This document shows, piece by piece, positions 44,670 to 53,677 of a stretch of 64,000 nucleotides of DNA. The stretch spans positions 1 through 64,000 of the forward strand of contig NZ_JAMBON010000009.1 of assembly GCF_023715655.1 (NCBI RefSeq), in the 5' to 3' direction. Positions within the stretch are counted from its first letter, which is position 1. The number at the start of each line of letters is the position of its first letter. The position numbers and the translations under genes are program-made. The stretch comes from Oceanobacillus luteolus (lineage in GTDB: Bacteria > Bacillota > Bacilli > Bacillales > Amphibacillaceae). Below the pieces are notes generated by a model that ran no database searches, was not told the origin of the DNA, and saw nothing but the letters and a program-made list of their open reading frames with translations.

Positions 44670-44855
44670 TTAATTATCATGATACTGTTCTTTCATACAG
44701 CTTACACAGAATACCTGTGTATTTTGATAAAGATATGCTTTAATTTCGGTAGATCCTCGACTGCTTGGATAGCGCATTCTTGCATAAATCTCTTCATCGC
44801 TATGAATTTGTTTTTTGCATTGATAACATGTCTGCTTAATGTTAAATGGAAACAT
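44670..44855 (-). CDS. small CxxC-CxxC putative zinc-binding protein
   Basis: A 61-residue protein with two CxxC pairs, TCYQCKKQ near residue 9 and VFCVSCMKEQ near residue 49, forming a likely zinc ribbon with the basic segment RMRYPSSRGSTEIKAYL between. Orthologous small proteins in Bacillaceae are sometimes mislabelled as iron-hydroxamate transporter components; nothing here supports a transport role. It has a good AGGGGG ribosome binding site eight bases from the ATG and no operon partner. Confidence 0.78.
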   Translation of the reverse strand: MFPFNIKQTCYQCKKQIHSDEEIYARMRYPSSRGSTEIKAYLYQNTQVFCVSCMKEQYHDN

Positions 44856-44961
44856 ACATTTTACCCCCTTCTATCTATGATGTAATACTTCCACCTAGTA
44901 GTACGGGTGTCCAAACTGAAAGGTTTCATATTCAGTAGAAATATAAGCCATTTTCATAAAA

Positions 44962-45003
44962 AAAACCTAACCTTGGGTTCATTAAGATGTCCCAAAGTTA
45001 GGT
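44962..45003 (-). terminator. terminator overlapping the 3' end of the UPF0421 gene
   Basis: Minus-strand CCTAACTTTGGG ... CCCAAGGTTAGG followed by eight T. The upstream arm is coding sequence: it specifies the last residues of the protein, and the stop codon lies in the loop. Confidence 0.88.
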
Positions 45004-46049
45004 GATTTTTTCGGATGATTTTCTTTTTTACGTACAAACTTCTCAAGTTTATCCAACTCAGCGAACAATTCGATAAGACTGTTCGCTACTGGAAAGACAT
45101 ATGTCCATTTTTCGTAATCCGATCCTTGTAATTCTTCAATAAGATTATTGATCGTCAAGCGCATTGCATTTTTCGTTTCCCTTTGTAAATCACGATCGAG
45201 AAGAATCTTATCCTGATAAAGTAGGAAAACATTCTCGCTATAATTGGTTATTTCATTAATCAACTTTTTGATCACATGACTTTTTCCGCTACCCATTGTT
45301 TCGATTTCTTCCATATTCTTTTCCAATTGGGTAATAAGGGTATACTGCTTTTCCAACACACGAATCATATGCTTGTAGATGACAATACTACGGAGAAAGT
45401 TGATTTTATGGCGGATGAACAGGCGGCTCCGCTCTCCAACTAAAATATCATAATAATCTTTGATTTTTGTAATTTTCTTTTCTATTTCCCGATCTTCATC
45501 TTTTAATGTCGGAACACTCATTGTTTTATTCGGTATGACTCGAAGTAAAAATAATGTCTGCGTAACAGCATCATCTATACGATTAAAGAGCAGTTTTTGA
45601 TGATCGGGTGGGAAGACGAATGCATTGACAATAAATGCAGATGTTACACCAATCACTACGAGTGACAACCGATGAACAATAAATGCTATATCAATGCCCC
45701 CAGTACTTTGCAGCATAATCGTAATAATGGTTAATACAGTCAAACTAACCGTTTTATTCAAGCCCAATCGAACGTTTACTGCAATTGAAAGAATAACGAC
45801 CGTTCCTACTGACAACGGATGGCTGCCCAGCAAGAATAAACCTAATAATGAAAAGATGACGGCAATTGAGTTTCCAATGACGACTTCTTTAAAGTATTGG
45901 AACGAACGCATAATCGATGGCTGCATCGCTAGTACTGCAGCAATAGCCGCAACAAGTTCCAGATTCATTTGCAGCAAACTTGTAATGACTAGCGTCAATG
46001 TGACCGCGATACCCGTCTTGAGCATCCGGGGACCTATATTAAATTCCAT
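44982..46049 (-). CDS. UPF0421 / aromatic acid exporter-like membrane protein (YgaE-type)
   Basis: A 355-residue protein with five to six transmembrane segments in the first 145 residues (MLKTGIAVTLTLVITSLLQ, AAIAAVLAMQPSIMRSFQYFKEVVIGNSIAVIF and others). A cytoplasmic helical domain of about 200 residues follows, ending in a basic tail. This is the Gram-positive ArAE_1/UPF0421 layout related to FUSC-type exporters. Substrate unknown. The last codons form part of the transcription terminator. It lies 78 bp downstream of sbcC on the same strand. Confidence 0.85.
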   Translation of the reverse strand: MEFNIGPRMLKTGIAVTLTLVITSLLQMNLELVAAIAAVLAMQPSIMRSFQYFKEVVIGNSIAVIFSLLGLFLLGSHPLSVGTVVILSIAVNVRLGLNKTVSLTVLTIITIMLQSTGGIDIAFIVHRLSLVVIGVTSAFIVNAFVFPPDHQKLLFNRIDDAVTQTLFLLRVIPNKTMSVPTLKDEDREIEKKITKIKDYYDILVGERSRLFIRHKINFLRSIVIYKHMIRVLEKQYTLITQLEKNMEEIETMGSGKSHVIKKLINEITNYSENVFLLYQDKILLDRDLQRETKNAMRLTINNLIEELQGSDYEKWTYVFPVANSLIELFAELDKLEKFVRKKENHPKKSPNFGTS

Positions 46050-46127
46050 TTCTACACCTCAACATGAATTGCAATACTTGCATACCAGTCTTATTATAGG
46101 TTTTTCTTATTGGTTCTGCAACTAACA

Positions 46128-49100
46128 TTATTTTAATACGAATGCCGTTTCACTATATCCTTCTTTTGTTTTTCTCACCTCTAGTATCGCAGGGAAAATT
46201 TCTTTCAATTCCTTTACATGGGAAATGACACCGATCATCCGACCAGACTCCATGAGTTCAACGAGGGCATCAACTGCTTTGGTCAACGCTTCCTCATCCA
46301 ATGAGCCAAAACCTTCATCAATGAACATTGTTTCAATCGAAATGTTTCCCTGGAAGCTTTGAATGACATCAGACATACCTAATGCAAGCGACAATGCTGC
46401 GTTGAACTTTTCTCCACCAGACAATGTTTTAACATCCCTTGTCTGTCCAGTATGGTTGTCATATACATCAAGTGCGAGACCACTTTGTTTTCCGTGGGAT
46501 TCTTGTCTATCACTTCTCGTTAGATAATATTGGTTATTCGATAATTTTTGTAGTCTGGAATTTGCGGCATGGATGATTTGCTCCAAATATTCCATTTGTA
46601 AAAAGCGTTCGAAGGAAATCTTTTTGCTGTTTTGACCACGAAGCATATCATATACATCACTGACTGCAGAGACGAGTTGTTCTTTTTTCTTCAATTCCTC
46701 ATCTGCTTTCAGGATTTGGATTTTCCTTGATTGTGCACGCTCTTGATAGTCCCTTGCCTCATTAAGTTGCTTAAAAGCTTCCTCATATTGCTTTTGTAAT
46801 TGGTCGAGTTCCTGCTTTAATGCGTTTAAATCCTTTGGTTGCTTGCCTTTTAAGCTCTCTTTTAGCTCGTCCGTCTGTTTAGTTAATATAGCAAGCTGTT
46901 GTTTAAAGGCATCAATCTCACTCTTCAATAACTGTTGTTTCTCTTCAGGGAGTTTAGCAGCAAAATATGCGGCTTCATCCACGAAATTTTCTTCTGATAA
47001 TTTCGTTTTAAATTTATCTTTTGCTTCCTTTACTTTTGTTTTTATACTGGACAACTGCTTTTCCAGATGCGTTTTATTTGCGTCGGTTTTGGTGAAAGAT
47101 TCCCTCGCTTTTTCCAGTTGAAGTTGTGCATCTTCCCATGCTTTTTCTAGAGTTTGTTTTTTCTCGGAAACTAATCTAATCTGTTTTTCCAGTTCTTCCA
47201 ATACAGTTAGTGATTCCGGTATGTTACGCAAACGTTCTTCCAAAACGGCCCGCTTCGTTTTGTAATCTTGTTGAAGCATTACGTGTTCATCTTTCAACTT
47301 ATTAAAAATCGGATCTAGATTCCGCTTTTCTTCAAGTATTTTTTCCTCTTCTTGCTTCTTCGCTTTCCGTTCTTCCCGAAGTCTTTCATAACACTGAACT
47401 TTATTACGCATGCTTTTGCCTTCGTCAATGAGTCTAGTGTAAAACTGCTCCAAATTCTCGCCATCTGTAAATGCTTTGATTTCTTCTTTCACTTCGGCAA
47501 GTTGAGATTTTTTAGCTTGAAGGATGATATTTGCTTCTTGGAATTCTTTTTCTTTTTTGTCTAACAATAATTTAGTATGTTGCAGTTCCTCCCTGGATAC
47601 AGCTTGTTCCTTACTGGTTGCAATTTTAGGATGTTCGACACTTCCACAAACCGGACAAGGCTCTCCATTGTGAAGGTGTCCAGCGAGTACAACCGCCTGG
47701 TTACTGAGCCACGAAGCTTCTTTTTCCCGATAATCCTCTTTTAACTCATTATAAGATTTAGTGATTGTGGCAACAACCTGTTGAGCCTGTTCACTTTCCT
47801 TAGCGAGATTCTCATACCGTTTATATATTCTCGCCTGTTCCTCAAGCTTCATCAACCTAGTTGGTGCATCACTTAATTTATCAATTTCTTCATCCAGCTT
47901 AGAAGTTTCCGTTCGTAAAAAGTGTTGCTTTTCTTCAGAACCGAGCAGTTGTTTCTCTATTGTTGCGAGCTTCTGTTTCGTTTTTATACCTTTTTCTTTA
48001 ATTCGTTCAATATCTAGTTTTGTTTCTTCAATACTTCTTACAATAGGAAGATACTTCTCCAGCTCATCAAGCTCTTTTGCAGCTTTCTCTCGCTCTGGTT
48101 TACGTTTCTCCTCATTCAAATATGAACTTTTCGCATGTTCCAAAACATTAGTCGCTTTAGATAATTGATTAGTAACAAGCTGCAACTCATTTTCAACCTG
48201 TTTCTCTTCTTGTTTTACCTGTTCAAGCTGGCGTTCATAAAACAGCAAAGAATTAGCCCGCTCAGCAGCAAGTAGCTTTACTTCCTTCTCTTCGAATTCA
48301 TTATTTCGCTGGTAGAGCTCATTTAAGGTCTGTTGCTTTTTCTCGAGTTCTTGGAATCGTTCATTGAGATGCTGGGCTTCATGATATTCTTTCTGCATCT
48401 TGTTCGTTAATTCATAGGATTTCTTGTATGTTTCTTCATCATTTTTAATTCTTTCCTCATAATACTCAGCTTCATCTTCTAGAGCAGCTGCAACTTGATG
48501 AGCGTTTGGAAAATCAGTCTCTAGTAAATCGATTAGAAGAGATTCTTCTCGGAGTTTGATAAAGGAAGGGATGCTATGAATATACTCATTTCTGATTTGT
48601 AACTGCTTTTCATATTCGAGCTGCTCCTCGTTTCGTTTATTACGCAGAACTTCATTAATTGACTTATAGTTTTCTGTTTTAAATAGCCTGCGTAATATAG
48701 CCTCTTTATTCTCTGTATCTGATGTCAATAACTTACGAAATTCTCCTTGGGGAAGCATAACAATTTGTTTGAACTGATCATTGGTAAGTCCAATCAAATC
48801 TTCAACTTTTTGATTGACCTCCGACACAATTTGCCGATCAACAATCGAAATTTCTTCTTCACCTTGACGTTCATAAATGAAAATATCGTCTCCTGTTTTG
48901 GAGCGATTACCTTTCTTTACATGTCCTAACTGTCTTCTAATACGGTATTGTTTTCCTTTTAATTCAAATTCCAGTTCAACTGCTGTATGCACATCGTCTG
49001 ATGCAAAATCACTTCGGAGCATTTTGGTCTCGCCCCGGTCTTGTCCACTGGCACTTCCATACAGTGCAAAGCAAATGCCATCAAAAATCGTTGTTTTTCC

Positions 49101-49217
49101 TGCACCAGTTTTTCCAGAAATAACAAATAGATCATGTTCCTCCAGCTCGGCGAAATTCACAACTTCCGTATCTTTGTATGGACCAAACGCTGTCATCGTT
49201 AATTTCAAAGGACGCAA
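46128..49217 (-). CDS. sbcC: nuclease subunit SbcC (SMC-like ATPase)
   Basis: The 1029-residue ATPase of the SbcCD (Rad50-Mre11-like) nuclease, which opens hairpins and protein-blocked DNA ends. The N-terminal Walker A is GKTGAGKT (35-42). Two very long coiled coils flank a zinc hook, PCPVCG near residue 520. The C-terminal lobe has the signature VKTLSGGEKFNAALSLALGMS and Walker B ETMFIDEGFGSLDEE. The start is a TTG (49215-49217) with GGGGGAG six bases upstream. It is 20 bp downstream of sbcD and co-transcribed with it. Confidence 0.96.
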   Translation of the reverse strand: MRPLKLTMTAFGPYKDTEVVNFAELEEHDLFVISGKTGAGKTTIFDGICFALYGSASGQDRGETKMLRSDFASDDVHTAVELEFELKGKQYRIRRQLGHVKKGNRSKTGDDIFIYERQGEEEISIVDRQIVSEVNQKVEDLIGLTNDQFKQIVMLPQGEFRKLLTSDTENKEAILRRLFKTENYKSINEVLRNKRNEEQLEYEKQLQIRNEYIHSIPSFIKLREESLLIDLLETDFPNAHQVAAALEDEAEYYEERIKNDEETYKKSYELTNKMQKEYHEAQHLNERFQELEKKQQTLNELYQRNNEFEEKEVKLLAAERANSLLFYERQLEQVKQEEKQVENELQLVTNQLSKATNVLEHAKSSYLNEEKRKPEREKAAKELDELEKYLPIVRSIEETKLDIERIKEKGIKTKQKLATIEKQLLGSEEKQHFLRTETSKLDEEIDKLSDAPTRLMKLEEQARIYKRYENLAKESEQAQQVVATITKSYNELKEDYREKEASWLSNQAVVLAGHLHNGEPCPVCGSVEHPKIATSKEQAVSREELQHTKLLLDKKEKEFQEANIILQAKKSQLAEVKEEIKAFTDGENLEQFYTRLIDEGKSMRNKVQCYERLREERKAKKQEEEKILEEKRNLDPIFNKLKDEHVMLQQDYKTKRAVLEERLRNIPESLTVLEELEKQIRLVSEKKQTLEKAWEDAQLQLEKARESFTKTDANKTHLEKQLSSIKTKVKEAKDKFKTKLSEENFVDEAAYFAAKLPEEKQQLLKSEIDAFKQQLAILTKQTDELKESLKGKQPKDLNALKQELDQLQKQYEEAFKQLNEARDYQERAQSRKIQILKADEELKKKEQLVSAVSDVYDMLRGQNSKKISFERFLQMEYLEQIIHAANSRLQKLSNNQYYLTRSDRQESHGKQSGLALDVYDNHTGQTRDVKTLSGGEKFNAALSLALGMSDVIQSFQGNISIETMFIDEGFGSLDEEALTKAVDALVELMESGRMIGVISHVKELKEIFPAILEVRKTKEGYSETAFVLK

Positions 49218-49237
49218 CTGTTTCTCCCCCTTTTAGT

Positions 49238-50389
49238 TTATTTATCTTCACTTGTAATCATGCTTAATGCTTCCTTAAATATGGTTTCTGCCTGTTCCCC
49301 AGGACCTTCCCCTCTTACTTCTTCGTAAAATGCACGAAACAGTTCCAAATCCGTCATCTTTCTCCGTTCTTTTATAGATTCGTTGTCTCCACTTAGATGA
49401 AAAGCGGAATAATGCTTCCTTTCCACATGCATGGCATTGGGAAATACAGAACGAATTTTTTCCATCGGGGACAATACTGGTGTACGGTCCAATAATCGGA
49501 CAAATACGTAGTCATCACTCGCAGGAGACTCCAAAATTTCATCCATATAACCTTCAACCGTTCTCATTTCCCTTCGCGGGGTGAGTAATCGTTTTTCGAC
49601 TTCCGTATTACCTTTTTCATCCATAGTGACGATATAGAAGCCTTTTTTATGATGCTCTTCAGAAATGGAATATTTAAGCGGAGAGCCTGCATAACGGATC
49701 GTTTCATTGGAAACGTAGTGAGCTTGGTGTAAATGACCAAGCGCCGTATAATTAAAAATTTCATAAAGGCGGGCATCAACATACTCTGAACCACCGATAG
49801 ATAAAGGGCGTTCCGATTCACTTGTATTCTCAGCTTCTTCCCCATAAGGGGTTACAAAAGCATGTCCTACCCCTATATTTCTTGTGTTAGGAATCAGATT
49901 AGCTTGGATTTTTTCGATGATCCTACGCTGGGCATCATTATGATTACGTATGGAGTCATCTTTATAAAGGTTCCGGACTTGGCTCGGATCTGCATAGGGA
50001 ATTGCATGAAAATATACTTCACCAAATTCATCCTTTAATATAATCGGTTCTATATTTTCCGTCAGCCTTCCAATAATGTGAAAACCATTTTTCTTCATTA
50101 GATTGCTTCCAAAGTCCAATCTGCTCGGGCTATCATGATTCCCGGCAATGGCAATTACAGGCACTTTTAAGTCAAGTACAATCCGTTGCAATACATCGTC
50201 CAATAATTGGATGGCATCCGTTGGTGGTACTGCACGGTCATACAAATCGCCTGCAATAATGACAGCATCCGGCTTCTCTTCTTCAACCATGTGAATAAAT
50301 TGTTCTAAAATAAATGCTTGATCTTCTGTCATATAGACACCCTGTACGAGCTTACCTAGATGCCAGTCAGCTGTATGAAAAAACTTCAT
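49238..50389 (-). CDS. sbcD: nuclease subunit SbcD (Mre11-like)
   Basis: The 383-residue phosphoesterase partner of SbcC. Its dimetal motifs appear in order: FFHTADWHLGK (residues 3-13), VIIAGDLYDRAVPP, AIAGNHDSPSRL, GHAFVTPYG and TALGHLHQAHYV. It cuts double-strand ends and hairpins with manganese and ATP-driven SbcC. The ribosome binding site GAAGGGG precedes ATG. It heads a two-gene operon with sbcC. Confidence 0.96.
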   Translation of the reverse strand: MKFFHTADWHLGKLVQGVYMTEDQAFILEQFIHMVEEEKPDAVIIAGDLYDRAVPPTDAIQLLDDVLQRIVLDLKVPVIAIAGNHDSPSRLDFGSNLMKKNGFHIIGRLTENIEPIILKDEFGEVYFHAIPYADPSQVRNLYKDDSIRNHNDAQRRIIEKIQANLIPNTRNIGVGHAFVTPYGEEAENTSESERPLSIGGSEYVDARLYEIFNYTALGHLHQAHYVSNETIRYAGSPLKYSISEEHHKKGFYIVTMDEKGNTEVEKRLLTPRREMRTVEGYMDEILESPASDDYVFVRLLDRTPVLSPMEKIRSVFPNAMHVERKHYSAFHLSGDNESIKERRKMTDLELFRAFYEEVRGEGPGEQAETIFKEALSMITSEDK

Positions 50390-50475
50390 CGCATATACCC
50401 CTTCTCTTATATTTTTTCTAATTAGAAAGGCACTCGCTGATTATCCACGAATGCCTCTTTTGTCTTTCTTTATCA

Positions 50476-51669
50476 TTAACCTTCATTAACCGCTTGTTTT
50501 GTTCGATGTGGTTTTTCAACAAATAGAAGTCCTAGACGATAATGATCACTTTCATAAAAAGCACTCTGCACAAATCGGACTTCCCCATTGTCGTCAAGAA
50601 TATCAAGCTTAAAATAAGCACCGGAAGTTTGTAAGGCTTCATAAAATCCATCCGAACTATAGATTCGCTTATCATTTACTTTATAGACCACTTCACCTAC
50701 TTGGATGTCCAACCTTTCTGCCGGTGTTCCAGGAATAATTCCAATTACGCGAAGACCAACTTCTTCGGGTTTAAAAAAGGCATTCTTTTGCTTTTCTTGT
50801 GTACGGAATCGATACGTTATAAATTCCCTTCCAAACAGAGCAATCAACAACGCAAGGAGAGACAAGCCTTTTAAGTAATAACCTGTTACTGATATAGCAA
50901 GAACAAGAATACCTAATAATAGGATTTTTTTACTCAAGTGTTTTGCCGCTAGAGGAGCAATGCTTGCCCTCACCCTATGGGAAAATCCAAGAAGAAATGG
51001 AAAAAGCACAAGGCCATAAGTAGTATCATTAATTGAGATCAATGGCCAGTAAGGTGCGAAACTTTCAATCACACCACCAGGCACAAGAAATATAAGCGGA
51101 ATCATAGTCAGCTTTTTAATTTGATGTTCTCCAATCCAGATACCACGTTCACTTTTTAATAACCTGGGAAACGTCTCATCCCGTTTGACCCGTCGGATGA
51201 AAAATGCTTCCACAATAAGCATCACACCTAACAGTAACGCCAGCCCAAGATAATTTATATCCGTAAAATAAGATTCTGGTATATAATTTTGATTTTTTAT
51301 AATTACTGGTGCAAACAACAAAACGATATAGGTTAGGCCAATCGTATAGCTTGGAGACAATAAAGTGAATCGTAGATGAATGGATAATATGATCATCATA
51401 ACGCTTAATACGATGATAGTACCATAGGAGTATACTAATCCGACACCTGCGAAAATAATAGATAAGATAAGTCCTGTCAAAATTGCCGGAAACCATGTAT
51501 ATTTCCATTCACTAAATAAATCAAATACTTTAACCCCGAATTGTTGTCGTTCATTTTTTATCCGTTGATATCCCGCTAAGACAACTAGGATAAATATCCA
51601 GTAAAACAACGGATTGACAAATACCTTCAGCGCTCCTCTCGCTAATTCCTGTAACCATAGTTCAACCAA
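50476..51669 (-). CDS. minJ: PDZ-domain membrane protein MinJ
   Basis: A topological adaptor linking DivIVA to MinCD at the poles and septum in Bacillus. The 397-residue protein has six to eight transmembrane segments, then a cytoplasmic PDZ domain near the C-terminus (VGLRVIGIIPGTPAERLDIQ with VGEVVYKVNDKRI). The open frame begins with a GTG at 51676-51678, but the GAGG site is nine bases from the TTG at 51667-51669, which gives the family-like N-terminus MVELWLQELARG. Its position after ctpB and ftsEX matches B. subtilis. No swrA follows; sbcDC is downstream instead. Confidence 0.88.
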   Translation of the reverse strand: MVELWLQELARGALKVFVNPLFYWIFILVVLAGYQRIKNERQQFGVKVFDLFSEWKYTWFPAILTGLILSIIFAGVGLVYSYGTIIVLSVMMIILSIHLRFTLLSPSYTIGLTYIVLLFAPVIIKNQNYIPESYFTDINYLGLALLLGVMLIVEAFFIRRVKRDETFPRLLKSERGIWIGEHQIKKLTMIPLIFLVPGGVIESFAPYWPLISINDTTYGLVLFPFLLGFSHRVRASIAPLAAKHLSKKILLLGILVLAISVTGYYLKGLSLLALLIALFGREFITYRFRTQEKQKNAFFKPEEVGLRVIGIIPGTPAERLDIQVGEVVYKVNDKRIYSSDGFYEALQTSGAYFKLDILDDNGEVRFVQSAFYESDHYRLGLLFVEKPHRTKQAVNEG

Positions 51670-51771
51670 ACAAACCACCCTCTATGTATCTATTGTAAAG
51701 CATCCATTACTACTATAATTCGCCACGATTCGTTTCTTTTCCTTCTTACAGGACAATGACTTCATGTTAAC

Positions 51772-51780
51772 AGTATACCA
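51772..51780 (-). promoter_or_regulatory. minJ promoter, extended -10
   Basis: Minus-strand TGGTATACT gives an extended -10 (TGnTATACT) about 100 bp upstream of minJ. No good -35 is present at 17 bp, as is common for extended -10 promoters. Confidence 0.5.
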
Positions 51781-51955
51781 TGAAAATCAATATACAGGGG
51801 TGATGCAATTCATGTTTTGGAGCGAGAATTTCATCCTTTTATATAGGTTTTTGGGCAAGAGAAAAAACAATATGTCTTCTACCTCATCCGAGTTGTAAAC
51901 CCACAATTTTAAACGAATTGTTTTCATCCTTTTCTTGTCGAAAAAATCAATAAAA

Positions 51956-51991
51956 AAACATAGGATAAGCAGCCTTATCCTATGTTTTATA
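51956..51991 (-). terminator. ctpB terminator
   Basis: AAAACATAGGATAAG / CTTATCCTATGTTTT near-perfect stem just beyond the ctpB stop, followed on the minus strand by TTTATTG. The remaining 51680-51950 holds only the minJ promoter and AT-rich sequence. Confidence 0.88.
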
Positions 51992-51997
51992 CATGAA

Positions 51998-53452
51998 TTA
52001 TTTATATAACTCTTCCAGTGCGCTGTCCAATTGGACGTCATCCTCACCAGATCGGATTTTTTCAATTACTTTTGCATCAATCATTCCAGCGGTCTGCTCA
52101 TCCACTTCACCAGTTACTTTTAAGTCATTATCCGCTTGAAATTCCTTAACTGCTGTTTCTGTTTGCTCGTTAAAGTAACCATCGACACGACCAGGTTCAT
52201 ATCCCAATCCATCCAGCATAATTTGTATATTTTCGATGTTCGGATTACTATCATCTAAACCAAATGGTTCCTCTTCCACTACAATCGGATTAGCATAGTA
52301 ATATTCTGGCTGGTCAACTTCTACCGTCGGCTCGACACCAGTCTCATTGATCCATTCTCCTTTTGGAGAAAGCCATTTATACGTCGTCATTTTAATGGAG
52401 CTGCCATCACCTAAAGGTAAAGCGGTTTGGACTGTTCCTTTACCGTAACTTGTGTGTCCGATGACATCATATCCAATCTCCTTCAATGCAATGGCAAGAA
52501 TTTCTGATGCGGAGGCACTACCCTCATTAATCAAGACACTGATTGGATACTCTTTCTTTTCGTCCAGTCTAGAATGAAACTTATCAACATTACCATTGGC
52601 ATCTTCAATCTGAATGTAAGGAAGATCACTAGGAACGAATAAAGCAAGGATTTCTTCCACAATATTGAGTAATCCTCCTGGATTGCCTCTTACATCAATC
52701 ACTAATCCGTCTATTCCATCACTTTCTAATTCCGTTAAATGTTCCTCAAATTCACTTGCCGTTTTTTCCGAGAAATTTGTGATTTCAATAATACCCGTTG
52801 TTTTTCCGTCAACAGTTTCTGTACTGCTATAAACTGTTTCTACTGGGATGGTATCACGTACGATCACAACATCAAAAGATTCATTAGCCGAAGCACGCAC
52901 TATTTCCAGCGTTACTTCTGTTCCTTTCTCACCGCGGATTTTAGCAACGGCTTCGTTCAGATTTAGCCCCTCAAGGCTTTCCCCATCTACTGATAGCACT
53001 TGATCATTTGGTCGCAGTCCAGCTTTTTCAGCAGGTGAATCTTTAATAGGTGAAACAATCGTCACAACACCATTGACCATACTTACTTCGGCACCGATTC
53101 CCTCAAATGAAGATTCAATTTGTTGATTAAATTCTTCCATCGATTCAAGATTCAAATAAGAAGTATGAGGATCATCCAATGTAGCAAGCATCCCCTCTAT
53201 TGCTCCTTCAACAAGTTGAGTATCATCAATATTCTCAATATAATTTTCTTTAACTAAATTAAATGCCTGAGCTACCTTCTGTAATTCACCCGGTAAGTTG
53301 TCTGAACCCTTACTCAACCTTTGTTCTTGACGATTAGGGTTACTTTCGCCATCATCATTACCTGCTAAAGAAATACCTGCATAAGCACCTAGAAAACCGA
53401 GCGCTAAAGCAGCTATCAATAAAAGTACAATCTGTAATTTGTTAAGCTTCAT
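51998..53452 (-). CDS. ctpB: carboxy-terminal processing protease CtpB (S41 family)
   Basis: A 484-residue exported serine protease: signal anchor (about 7-29), PDZ domain (about 95-180, IGAEVSMVNGVVTIVSPIKDSPAEKAG), and S41 protease with the Ser/Lys dyad in NEGSASASE (near 312) and SYGKGTVQT (near 337). A C-terminal peptidoglycan-binding domain follows (GLGYEPGRVDGYFNEQTETAVKEF). In B. subtilis CtpB cleaves SpoIVFA to trigger pro-sigma-K processing. It lies downstream of the M23 gene and ftsEX, between its own terminator and that of the M23 gene. Confidence 0.95.
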   Translation of the reverse strand: MKLNKLQIVLLLIAALALGFLGAYAGISLAGNDDGESNPNRQEQRLSKGSDNLPGELQKVAQAFNLVKENYIENIDDTQLVEGAIEGMLATLDDPHTSYLNLESMEEFNQQIESSFEGIGAEVSMVNGVVTIVSPIKDSPAEKAGLRPNDQVLSVDGESLEGLNLNEAVAKIRGEKGTEVTLEIVRASANESFDVVIVRDTIPVETVYSSTETVDGKTTGIIEITNFSEKTASEFEEHLTELESDGIDGLVIDVRGNPGGLLNIVEEILALFVPSDLPYIQIEDANGNVDKFHSRLDEKKEYPISVLINEGSASASEILAIALKEIGYDVIGHTSYGKGTVQTALPLGDGSSIKMTTYKWLSPKGEWINETGVEPTVEVDQPEYYYANPIVVEEEPFGLDDSNPNIENIQIMLDGLGYEPGRVDGYFNEQTETAVKEFQADNDLKVTGEVDEQTAGMIDAKVIEKIRSGEDDVQLDSALEELYK

Positions 53453-53637
53453 CTTTCCACCTCAATATCTTCCATCCATTATAAAAAAGGATACCATTAT
53501 ATCTTTATCATGACTATGCCTAAGACTTCTCATAAATGAAATTATTTAATTGTGAATATACGTATTAGCGTGAACCTTATCATAAATGACGTATATTACT
53601 TTCCCCCAGTGTAACTATGAAACTTCATTAAAGAAAA

Positions 53638-53670
53638 AGGTATCGTCCATTTGAACGATACCTATATTTT
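53638..53670 (-). terminator. terminator of the M23 coiled-coil gene
   Basis: Minus-strand GGTATCGT ... ACGATACC followed by TTTTTC directly after the stop codon. Confidence 0.88.
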
Positions 53671-53677
53671 AAAAGAT

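Noticed and set aside
45694-46125. 143-codon plus-strand frame opposite the UPF0421 gene
   Set aside because: Antisense to transmembrane-coding sequence, which commonly creates long hydrophobic mirror frames; no start signal.
48877-49236. 119-codon plus-strand frame opposite the sbcC N-terminus
   Set aside because: Antisense to the Walker A region of sbcC; shadow.
51787-52065. 92-codon minus-strand frame between ctpB and minJ
   Set aside because: Overlaps the end of ctpB in another frame and runs through the ctpB terminator; the intergenic part has AAAAGG directly abutting an ATG with no spacing.
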